NCBI GenBank assembly: GCA_029216955.1
Contig: JANAVB010042310.1
Coordinates: forward strand, 124,001-188,000
DNA: 64,000 nt
Reading direction: 5' to 3'
From: Iris pallida
Lineage: Eukaryota; Streptophyta; Magnoliopsida; Asparagales; Iridaceae
Both the position numbers and the translations under genes were made by a program. A model generated the notes under the pieces. The model worked only from the letters and a program-made list of their open reading frames with translations. It searched no databases and was not told where the DNA came from. Positions 9,331-19,909 of the stretch are shown in pieces. The stretch's first letter is position 1. The number at the start of each line of letters is the position of its first letter.

Positions 9331-11975
9331 GAAAATGTTTCGTCCTCGAAACTAACTAAGTACACTTATCGACTTATAACTTGATTCAACATCCAACGAT
9401 TCTCGCACACATTCCTCCTATGCGTTTCTTCAATCCGAGCCACACTCGTGCTTTGGTTATCTTTCGACACGAACAACTATATCTCGACTTGGGTAACATA
9501 CACTCATCGCGTACATGGATAATCTTAGTTCTAGGCAAACCACCCGATCAACCAACATTCAAGTTTGTCTTAAATATAATGATCGTACTACCATCAATAT
9601 TTCTTCGAAACACGATTTCAAAATTCTCGATACCTTGTCGTTCCTCTAGTCTTACTTGAATTCAACGTATCACTTAGTTGGATCGTGAACATATTCTAGG
9701 CGTCCCCAAAATATATGAATTTTAGCCAAGCCTTGTGATACAGAATCCGCCATCACCACTCGAGTTGGATCGTGTACATATCAAGCAACGCCAAAATATA
9801 TGCATTTCAGCCAAAACTCGTGAGTGGTGTATCTATAATTCATGTCTCTCTGCATCGGGACATATGTCTAACCGTTAAGCTATCCTTCTAGGCTATAGTC
9901 AACCGTCAGTATCGGAATCATAGTTCCCAAACAATAATATCAACACTGACCCCAAACCTAAGGTCAAACCAAAGTTGATAATACGGGGTTACCTACCCAA
10001 GATCACATCACTCCGATTTCTAACTTCGAGCATAGATTTCTCCTATTTGCACTCGCAATGTTCAAACCCAGGGGTCCGAGTCGTTCAGCAAAGCCATCCT
10101 ACGATAAGTCATGTTCAACTAATTCTCGACATAACAATATCGCTCATCCAACAAGCCATTCCCATAATCTATCTCTTCGAACACGTTCGATAAAATCCAC
10201 CTATCCATTCGTCCTAAGTCAAGCACGCTATCATGCGATTTATCGCTAAACCATAATTCTCATTTCATATTCCCTAAGTCGTTTATCACAATTCACGTAA
10301 TCGATCATAAGATCGTCTAGCTTAACAATATGTCACTCCCCAATCTCACGCAGGTCTGATCATCCACGCGGAACATGAAATCACCATGTATTCCCTCAGG
10401 ATATTCGTTCTTATCGAGACGTAACTCTTGCCTTGAGTCTAGACTAATTCATTCGCGATATGCAGATTAGACTACTCAATCCTCAAGTTTACTCAATCGT
10501 CAATCACAAGTCTGACCAATTCTCGAATTCACCTTCGTATAAAACCACAAGTCGAAGCAATCCAAATTGCCAAGCCATGATTTTCAGATTTAGATCATTC
10601 CCGTGACATGAATCACCATGTCAGTGCTCACGCGGAATGATCGCTCCAAATCCGATGTATCGCATATGTGAGGCTGGAGTTGTACTGCACAAGACAAGAT
10701 CATCGACATTATGGTTATCGTCAAAGCAATCAAGATACTTTTTTTCACCCAAACATTCATTTTAATTAAAATTCCCAAACATAACATCCATAAAAAAACA
10801 TGTTATTCGATCGTTATTCCTCGTATCAGAGTACCCCCGAGATATCACATATCGATCTTTGATATGCCTCAATACATCGATGATATACGTAACCAGACGA
10901 TCTTCATTTGAAACAAATTCTGAGTCGTGCAACTGATGCTATCATCCGAATTGGACATTCCATAATCTCCTCAATATTCAAGATCAAATTCGATCATTAT
11001 CTCCTGAACTAGTTACATGATCAATTTATTCAAACCCATAATCTCATATGCTCATGTGTCTATCTTAAGTCATCGAGCAACATATTTTCTCAAAACGCAT
11101 CGATCTATGCTAACTCAATCATCGAGCAACATATATTCCAATCCTTAGAGTCATTTTCAAACATTCGAATTATTTTTATGCACGCTATCATCCAATCGTG
11201 CTAATTTTTTTAACACAATTTATATCGATTTCCTCGATCGATTCATCCGTTCATACACCTTAACTTTTCTTCGATTCAGTTTCATCTACTCAATTGTTTT
11301 TGCATTTCGTACTTGTGCAATCCCAGTCCGGTGTGCGTCATTTCAAGTTCGTTCAAATCAACTCGTCAAAATCTTCAAGATTACCACTTACTCAATGATA
11401 CTCAATCCAAGGCTTTGCATACATGCAACGCTTGCTGATAGACTCGTTTGTACCCCGTATCCTCAATCGATCAACATCTCCGAGGCTATCACATACACCA
11501 CTTTGGGATGAATTCATTCGACAAATCTTCAAACTAATTTTCGAATCAAAATTGATTACTTCGAATGTCCGTCCGAACGATTCCTCAATTTCAAACATGT
11601 TCCTATATATTGCATCGACGATAATATTGCCCTATGGCACCCCTATCGATAGTCATCCTGTATTCTATGAATCAAGTAAAACTCGTTCTTGTTTCGAGAC
11701 AATTCGCATCCCGTACATAACTTTTCTAAGGTCGACATAATTTTTAGTGTATATGCCCAGCCCGACTTAGCCAACCGTGCTTTATGTGGAACCATTGATA
11801 TGTTCAACCAAATTTCTTTTGTACGAATTTGCAAAATATACAGACTTATTGTATGGACATCCCGTGGGACTTTCGAGAGAGAGCGCATCAATGATATCGA
11901 TTACGGAATATCAGAGTTTATGGAACATCATCGAAGTTAAAAAATTCAATCGAAAATCCAAGGATGTAAAGCCGT
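9331..11975 (-). other. Non-coding internal region of element C
   Basis: No gag, protease, RT or integrase motif was found on either strand, and the longest frames are about 100 codons with no recognisable content. The DNA is pyrimidine-rich on the plus strand with many TCAATC and TTCGATC words. Either the coding region was replaced long ago or it has decayed beyond recognition; the intact primer site argues for the former. Confidence 0.6.
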
Positions 11976-11987
11976 GCTCTGATACCA
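11976..11987 (-). other. Primer-binding site, tRNA-iMet, element C
   Basis: Plus-strand GCTCTGATACCA is the complement of TGGTATCAGAGC, the standard plant initiator-Met tRNA site, three bases from the LTR edge at 11991. It sets the direction of element C. Confidence 0.9.
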
Positions 11988-11990
11988 TTA

Positions 11991-14900
11991 TGTCACGCCC
12001 TGGTCCCGTAGGACCGATCGTCCTCGCTAAGGCGTGATGCCGCGTGAGCTAGACTACGCTCACGCAAGACAGGTTCCATAAGGGCCGATTACAGGCTAAG
12101 CGATGGAGGTCGTCACCCAGAAGTCCCAAGCAGAAATATTGAATAAATAGCAGCCATAAACTTTAAGCAAAACACAAGTCATTCAAAATGCTCTTTAATA
12201 ATATTGAAACAAAGATGACAATTATGGCACGAGGCCATGATTACAATCTCTCAGTCTCACTCTTCTCACAATACAAGTCACTCTGCTCTCTCATCTCTCA
12301 ATACAATTTGATGAGCCAACGGATGCTGCAGATAGGTGATGTCCATACATTATGTCCCGTATAAGTCCAGAATTCATGCGGCCGCACGCCTCGAAATGCC
12401 AAGGAACTTCATGCCTCGACGCATCCAAGCAAGCTCCTCTCCAATGAGCTTCTACCTGAGCCTGCACATAAACACTGTGTGGATTGAAATAACGTGTAGG
12501 CAACTCTAGAGGGGGGTGAATAGAGTTTGTGTCGATAATCACCAAATAAAAATTAACTCTATATCACCTCCATAAAACAACTATTAAGATAGTAAATAAC
12601 TCAAAGAGAAATGTAGAAGTAAATAAAGATCAGAAGAGCATACGCAAACACAGCAGTTTTAACCTGCTTTCCCTCATGGAGGACTAGTCCAGGCCTGAGA
12701 ACTCTAGCTCAGGATTGAAATCCACTATTTGTGAAATAGTTTACAACCACGTGCCTTTACTCAGAAGAGCACGCCAAATTCTTACAGATTCGCAGGTGGA
12801 AAAACTTGGAATTGTCCAAGTGACTTTTCTTTCATTCTTGCACACAACTTCGAGATGATATCGCACTGAGCACCTTGGGCTAAGGAGAGTTGTAGCTTAG
12901 GAGATATGGAAGAATGAAGCTTGGAGTAGTAGAGCTTAGAAAGCTTGAATATTTGAAGGTGAGAGATAGAAAGATGATATAAAATGAGAGAAATTAAGCC
13001 TTATTTATACTACTCTGGGGAGGCAGAGTACGGCCCGAATTCTGCCCCAAGAATTCAAATTTTTTAATGCTGGACAGCTTGTACCAAGCAGGCCCTAAAA
13101 ATCAGTTCCTGGAAATCAGGGGACAAAGTTCGGCCTGAACTCTGTGTGGGGGAAGAGTTCGGCCCAAACTCTGCCTCCTAGGTGGCAGAATGGCCTTTGG
13201 GCCTTTGGGCTTTGTTTGGCTTGGTGGAGCTTCGGCTTAGTTCAGGAATTGGTCTGTTTGTATGGTAGAGCTTGGAGAGATATGTCTAAGGGTTGAGATG
13301 ACTCAGTGTGACTCAACTTATACATTCTTCTAGACTCAATAAATTAAAGATTACAGACTTGGAACAAATAGGAAAACTAAGAGCCCTTTGATGAAACCTT
13401 TCTTCTGATATTTGAGCAGATCTGGAGACATCTTCTTCCTTAATAGCGGTCGTCCAAAGATAAACAACGAAATCCTCGATGTGAGGCCCAGGATATGTCG
13501 CTAGGCGGATCGGATAAATCTTTTTGTATAACGCCGTCCTTGGTCCATCATTAATTCTTTATTGCCTATGTCCTGGTTTGATCATGTTTGATCATGCTTA
13601 CTGCATGTCAACAAATACATATTAGACGAGCAAAATATATTGCAGTACGAAACAAGCATAGCAATATGATATAGGACAATTATGACAATGCTAAGTTTAA
13701 GTAGCAACATGATAGTGAGTATATGAATATTAGTAGAATCATTATGTTAAACTTAATTAATTAGCCATATTCAAAAACACGATATAATCATTGGACTAAC
13801 ATAGGTGTCAGTACTCAACTGTACTAGTTGTGTGAGCACCTAGCCCACCCATATAAAACCGACATATTCATTTACTTTGTGCAACATAATCTCTTATGAT
13901 TGTCTTTCTATTCTTACCTTAGGATCGCTTTTAGGACATAGATGTCTGGCATATTTGTGTCTCTAGACCATCATCTGCTTTCGCATTGATAACTTTTTTA
14001 TCCTTGCCTCTAAACCATTTTCGTGCTTGCAACATCAACGTGCCGACTCGTGCTTGCCTTATGGCCCATACTTTGGTACGCAACAACATGATTCGTGCCA
14101 TCGACTTGGTTCGTGCTTCAACATCGAGACCGTGCCTTGCAACTTAGCATGACTTAACCAAACTTGCCTTACGGCCCTTCTTGACTTAACTCGAAATGAC
14201 TCAAGTCTAACTTACGCAACTCTATGCCAACGACTTAATACTCAACGCCATATTTCGTGTGAAGCACGCATCTTTTCTATAGCCAAATCTTAGGCTTCTT
14301 AAGACTTGTATTGCAACCGTGCATACCATCTTTATCCCATTCGTGCCTTTTATTCGACCGACACCATGCATGCGAATTGCTGCTCAGTATGCTAACTTAT
14401 CTATATGAAAGGTTACTGGCAATTCAAGCCATATTGGACATATATGTGGTGTAGACGAGACCCTTGCAGCTAAGGGTAGCTAGCCTTGCTCAAGTCCTCG
14501 AATCACCGGCGGCGTGTTCTTGCCTTACTCCCTTGCTTCTCTCCTAGGCCGATACGGTCCTTTGGTCCCATGCTACCGAATCGAGAGGGTGTGAATCCTT
14601 GTCGACAAGTTGTCCATGATCACGTAGCTACGAAAACTTCTAGATTCGATGTAAATGCATGGCCTAACCATCACAACTTAGTTTTTTTTGCTTTACTTCT
14701 TTTACTTTTCATATTTCTTTTGCAAATCCCAAACTAGGGTTGCCTCGGTGACTGACCTACAGTCCTGACATATTTCTCCTTGGTGACTGACCTACATTCC
14801 CGATATGGTTTCATACTCTTATTGACTCAACTCATGAATGGTTAATTGATAGCCTTCAATCATAACTTGAACAAAACATGTTCTGCATGTGCCATAGACC

Positions 14901-15647
14901 GTGTCTAACTTTTTATTGAACCAACTGTGGCTTGTGCCTTAAATCAACTTGTGTTCAATACGACACTACCGTCCAAGTCATACTTTATATGACGACCCTT
15001 GAGATCGTGGGACTAGGTGACTTAACAATCGCAGAAAGCGTTGGACAGTGCTTAGAACTAGTTCGGTAAGCCGACATAACTTTTGTCTAACTCAATCGTG
15101 CAACAACTTAACCCGTTGGGACGAGAAAAGGCTATGCTAAGCCTTGCATCGTAGAAATTTGCACTAAGACTTAAGGGACACTTTGGCTATGCCAAGTATT
15201 GAACGATGGGACCGAGCATGCTTTATCAAGCATTTATGCGTACGACGCCTATGACTTAGGCTAATTTCATAACTTTGTGTCAACTTAAACCAACTTTCCT
15301 TCCCCCAAGCCAGGGGACGAACGACCGAGTGTTATTTTGAAAGCACGTCATGCAACACTTCTAAGCCGACCGTGGGACATTTCCATATTCTAACTCAATC
15401 CGACCCGACTTGGGATTATTCCCTTAGCTATGTGGATTCGCTCTTTTATTATCAAGCCTACTTATGATTTTAAAACTTTCGTTTTATTAGTGTGAAGGCC
15501 AAGGTGAGGCAAGTTCACCGAAGCCACCCACCTGAGCGAGGAGTCGCCTCGACCGAGCGGGTCTTCGAGCAACCGTTGCATGGTTAAGTCCAAACGCTGT
15601 TGGTGTTTCAATTCCTCCGATTAAGCTGAGTGGGATGGGGCATTACA
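11991..15647 (-). repeat. 5' LTR of element C, with an inserted solo LTR
   Basis: The outer parts (11991-12480 and 13804-15647) align with 7024-9316. About 1.3 kb between them is foreign (12495-13801). Without it the LTR is about 2350 bp, close to its partner. Confidence 0.85.
12495..13801 (-). repeat. Solo LTR, copia-like (related to LTR E), inserted in LTR C
   Basis: It runs from TGTAGGCAAC to ACTAACA. Read in reverse this gives the ends of LTR E (TGTTGG...CCTACA). Both share CTCTAGAGGGGG followed by GTGAATAGAGT near one end, and GTTCGGCCC-type blocks inside. No internal domain or partner LTR is present, so it is a solo LTR. Twelve extra bases (12483-12494) separate it from the recognised host LTR, and no target duplication could be matched. 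Confidence 0.7.
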
Positions 15648-15652
15648 GCTCT

Positions 15653-17290
15653 ACCTCCTCGATAATCTATCGTAGCATGACTGTCTCTTAACTAGTCCAT
15701 GCCTTGGATGACATCAAAGTTACCCATAGGGAACTCTATCAAACTTACGGGTAATAAATGCCCACACACTACGACCGAACACACTAAGAATACTTTGCTA
15801 ACTCCTACTAGCCCATGACCTACAATTACGTTGCCCGATGCCAATGCCTCCTCCAGAGACAAGGTAAATGCTTGACCTTGGCCCTGCTGAACTTCCTGCT
15901 GTTGTCTTCCCTGACCATGGTGCTGTTGCAGCCTCTGTGGCCTTTGCTGACCTCTCTGATTCTGTACTTGATGGAACATATGGGCCTGCATCGACAATGG
16001 ACGCTTGTCTAATGGACTCACTGCTAGTGCTAGCCCACGATATGGTGTTGCCCCTGGAGCTGGCAATGTCGGTAACTGCTGAACTGGCCCTGCTGGCCCC
16101 TGCATCATCAGTTCATTAGCTATCTTGTGGTCTGGACTACCACATCTCTTACACAATCTATTTTTGGCCCCACACACGTCCCATGTGTGCCCTTATTTGC
16201 CACAATACATATATCCTATCGGCGCTTACTGGTGCTGCTGCTAGTGCCTCGGCTATTGCTGTCAAACTGGTGCTATTATCGTCGATACCGTCGGCCTCCG
16301 TGGTACTCCTGACTCACATATACGTACACCGGGTGATGGTGCAGACGTTCGATGTACTGCTCCTTCGCCCCTGCTTTGGGCATGAGACCTCTTCTGGCCT
16401 CCAGTCATAGTCACCAACCTCTGCTGGATGAGCTCGTGCCGCCGAGTTGCCATCAAAACTGCATCAAAAGTCTAGTATTCCCTGCGGAAATCTCATAGCC
16501 CTCTCTGGCACCGTAGACACCATCGTTGGGGCAAACCGACTCATTCTGCAAAACTTTGCTTCATAACCATCCACGGTCCTATCGGCCTGTTTGGGACCGG
16601 TAAACCTCTGCTGAAGCTCATATTGCGCCATGACACCAAAAAATATTTGGCCTTAGATCTGGTCCTGAAGTCGTCCCAAGAAATAGGATGCCTCAAACCA
16701 CCTCCACTGATGTCCACCAATCATGGACAAGGTCCTAAAGTAACAATCGGACCTGATCGACTTGTTCCTCTGCCGAAATCTTTATCGCTGCCAAAATAGC
16801 CTCGATGTCCTGAAGCCAAGCATCTACCGTAATTGCATCCTCCGTGCCATCAAAGCACCTCGGGTTGAGACAACAAAACCTTTTTGATGCACCTGAGTGA
16901 GCTCTCAACCCTCTCCAAGGCTGTCTGCAAACCCTGGTTCAGTAAAACATTTTATTCTTACTATCGAGTCTGATGATGCTGCTGGACTGCCATATGATGT
17001 TGTTGCGTCGCTAGCAATCCTCTAATGACCTCCAAGAGTGCTGTAGAGTTGGGTATTGCTGCCGCTACCTACAATGCCGGGTGTGCAGAAAACTTTGGAA
17101 CCTGTAGCTCAGCCGGCTCTGGCATCACCTCTACGAAAATCTGACTAAGAAAATGTACTTCCTCCTGCTGACGCCCTGTAGAACCTCGCTCCACTAGATT
17201 TTTTCACGCGGGCTCTGCCAACTACTGAGAATGAGGCACCCCTAGAGGAAAAAATATAGATATCAAATGACAGGACCCGAAGGAACAAGG
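15653..17290 (-). pseudogene. Element D gag and truncated protease
   Basis: Minus-strand gag in drifting frames. The N-terminal part (near 17120-16950) has PEPAELQVPKFSAHPAL and a Gln/His-rich stretch. Later comes a Cys/His segment with YCGK, GHTWDV and LCKRCGSPDHK near 16200-16130, then a Gln-rich linker (16050-15880). The protease part starts with LSLEEALASGN and jumps to HGLVGVSKVFLVCSVVVCGHLLPVSLIEFPMG without the DSGA catalytic motif, so an internal deletion removed the active site. The frame ends at a stop after GMD (15690) and is cut by element C at 15647. Non-functional. Confidence 0.8.
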
Positions 17291-17407
17291 ATGGAAATTA
17301 ATGTAACAATCAATAGCGACGAAAAAGAGAACGAATCAGGATTTCAAGGGGGACATATTTTGATTGAGACTCCTATAATAAAAATACCCCACAAGTCTAA
17401 AAATTTA

Positions 17408-17425
17408 GACCTGCATGGGCCATCA
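17408..17425 (-). other. Primer-binding site, tRNA-Ile type, element D
   Basis: The minus strand reads TGATGGCCCATGCAGGTC, eight bases from the LTR edge. It differs at one base from the complement of the plant tRNA-Ile(AAU) 3' end as I remember it (ends CCTGCATGGGCCACCA). Confidence 0.7.
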
Positions 17426-17433
17426 CTAAAACT

Positions 17434-18803
17434 TTGTCACGCCCCACTACCAAAATACAGAGACGACCATGGCTAGCTACCCTGTATAAGGAAAGAAGAC
17501 TTCATACCACGATCACGACTGTCACTAGACTTGGGGTTCATGCTACAATCAGTTTCCAATGGTCACATAAAACCACTATGTCTCAATCATTCAATCAGGA
17601 ATCAATAATTAATGAGCATATAAGATAATGTAGTAAGGCATCCCTGATGCTTCATCAAAATAATTATAAGAACTAGCCGTACAAAAATACCAGCTAGAAC
17701 AGAAAGTACAAAAATACTAGCTAATTGTCCAGAACTGCCGATTAAACAGGTGACGGTGGCTAAATACCATAGAACAAAATGATGATATTAGAGTGGCAAA
17801 GAGTTAACCCACTCATGTCCTCTGACGGTCATGCTTCTAGTATGCACCATCATCAGGGAAGAAAGCTGGATCCTCGGGCGCTACTACGAGATCTGGCCAA
17901 ACAAAACCAGCGGGATCAGCCCAAAATAGTAAGTACTATAAGGGAGCACATATGATTGAGACAAAACCCAAGCAATTAAAGTAGGACCAAGCCAACGATT
18001 ATAGTCTTATAACCTATCATCGAGATACTACGACATCCTTACAACCAAAATAGGACAAAGGGTGACGAACAGCTACGGGATAAGATACATCCTATAACCA
18101 TGGTCAAGTTAAGGGCTTCTGTGTCGCAACTTTGGTCCATAGCCTGTCATAGCACAATAGTCCAACCCAACAATCAAATAAGGACATAGATTTGACCATG
18201 TATCATGACAATCCATGTTCTTTGGCTAATAAAAGAAGGAACAAATCACAAGCATGTCAATTTATAGGCGTCCAATCATCCCTACGGCTTTCTATAATTT
18301 TTCTAGTTCATCCCAGTAATACTTATATATAGGAATCCTCAGATCATGTCAGTCCCAGCAGGGTTAGCAGGTCCAACAATAACACTTAGCATGTAGAATA
18401 CATATCGGTCCCTTGAAAGGCCACCGTGCGGAACATATAACACATATCACATAGTAGTCGAATATCGTCATCCCCTAATAGAGGATGTTAAACCAAATTC
18501 GTGGCGGCCAGCCTACAGGCAATGACTGATGTTTGGAATGTAGATAGTATAATATGACCTCGGGATTCTGTTCCTACCTAATGCTTCTATCAATTTAAGT
18601 TACTTAGTTTAACCCTAAGTTGGTCTTGGAATCACATGTCGTGGTTATATGGTCATCCTTCTAGATGTCGTACCTTGGTACGGTACCCTAAGTATGAATC
18701 CACATTGGCTCGTAGAGTCCCGCATCCAGATCCATACTAATTATAATGCGTCAATCAAGCAATCATCTTACTATGCCAATGTTCCTGACCAATACTATGA
18801 CTA
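17434..18803 (-). repeat. 5' LTR of element D, truncated
   Basis: Starts on the plus strand with TGTCACGCCCC, that is, it ends GGGGCGTGACA in the minus sense, like LTRs A, C and J. It extends about 1370 bp to the E fragment. The far edge is unclear, so it is probably truncated there. No gene was seen inside. Confidence 0.6.
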
Positions 18804-19585
18804 TATTGGCCCACTGGTCATAGTCATACCTGATTTTGATAATCAACATAGACTTTGGTCGATACAAAAATAAATACATTACATGTACAAGAACAGAACA
18901 TCTACTTCCAACAAGCTACTACTCGTCGTCTTCTTCGTACACAAACTATAGAAGTAGATCAAGTCTTTTTTTTAATGTATTTTTCTTTTATTGAGTCTAG
19001 GAAAAATGTAAGGTTGATCAAATTAGCAAATGGCTATCTAAACTCCACATTCAAAAGCCGACCTATATACCTAACCATATTCTCAATCCTATATCAAATC
19101 TATATCCAATAGCCATACAAAAAGCCCATACATTATTTGAACAAATATTTATATGAGAACTCTACCTGAGTTCGGCCCAAACTTTGCCCGAGTTCTGCCA
19201 GTTTTTTTAAATCAGTTTGGTCTTCCTGAATATCTGTAACCACTTTTCAAATTACAAAATTTATGGACCCGAACCTTGCCTGAGTTCTGGCCTAAAAATG
19301 CTATAAATAGAGGAAAACTTTCCATTCTAAATTATTCATTCATTCCTATCTTCTCTATATATTTAAAAGCACTCTAGATCTATTCATTTTCACATCTTGC
19401 CATTAACGACTCCTAGCCAAGCAATGTGCCATTCCATTTCAATATATAGTTTGATTGTTCGAGCTGTAAAGAAGGCTCTCCAAAAACGTTCTAGTTTTTA
19501 AAGTTTGGCCAGTTGATGTTGTGAGTCCTTCGTATGAAAAATCATGTTGTAAGGAGCTGCGAGCGCTCGGTTAAAGCTTGTCTAA
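18804..19585 (+). repeat. LTR E, left fragment (copia-like)
   Basis: It matches 62853-63640 from TATTGGCCC (TG mutated to TA) through the TATA box to the GAGCGCTCGGTTAAA block, then similarity stops. The last 270 bp of the LTR are missing, replaced by a tandem repeat. No primer site follows, so it is a fragment rather than a proven 5' LTR of one giant element. Confidence 0.75.
19301..19310 (+). promoter_or_regulatory. TATA box of LTR E fragment
   Basis: CTATAAATAG in AT-rich DNA, conserved in the right copy at 63355-63364. It points rightward, toward the plus-strand ORF at 19910, and could drive it (inference). Confidence 0.6.
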
Positions 19586-19860
19586 TGCACAGGGTCACTG
19601 AATAGTATCTGTGCTGATGCTTGCTTGCCGATGCACATGGTCACTGAATAGTATCTGCGTTGACGCGTTATCTAATGCACAGGGTCACTGAATAGTATTT
19701 GCGCTGATGCTTGCTTGCCGATGCGCATGGTCACTAAAAATAGTGCCTGTACAGGAATTATCTTGCTAATGTGCAGGCCACTAACACAGTGTCTTTGCAG
19801 AAGTTAGCTCACTGATGTGCATGGCTACTAAAACAGTGCCTGCACAGCAGCTTATTTTTC
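19576..19860. repeat. Tandem repeat, about 48-bp units
   Basis: Words TGCACAGGGTCACTGAATAGT and TGATGCTTGCTTGCCGATG alternate, giving about six degenerate copies of a roughly 48-bp unit in dimers of about 96 bp. Internal tandem repeats are common in non-coding parts of Tat-lineage elements. Confidence 0.75.
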
Positions 19861-19909
19861 TAAAATGTTTTTCGAAAGTCTTTCTAACTTTGCTTTATTT
19901 TATATGCAG

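Larger units (their letters stand above)
7024..15647 (-). mobile_element. Element C: non-coding LTR retrotransposon (LARD-like), complete
   Basis: Two similar LTRs (7024-9316 and 11991-15647) begin TGTCACGCC and end ATTACA on the plus strand and flank 2674 bp without gag or pol. A perfect tRNA-iMet primer site next to the right LTR fixes the direction as leftward. The flanks ACTCT (7019-7023) and GCTCT (15648-15652) are an almost intact 5-bp target duplication. Large LTRs with a long non-coding middle fit the LARD class, which depends on proteins from other elements. LTR ends and primer site resemble gypsy elements, so a gypsy helper is likely (inference). Confidence 0.82.
5600..18803 (-). 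mobile_element. Gypsy element D, degenerate, interrupted by element C
   Basis: Read leftward: LTR (18803-17434), primer site, gag (about 17290-16100), protease remnant (to 15653), the 8.6-kb insertion C (15647-7024), then the protease-RT spacer, RT and RNase H (7023-5600), where LTR B cuts it. Gag and pol are in the expected gypsy order on one strand. The coding sense continues across the C insertion when that insertion and its 5-bp duplication are ignored. The integrase and 3' LTR are missing from the window. Confidence 0.75.
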
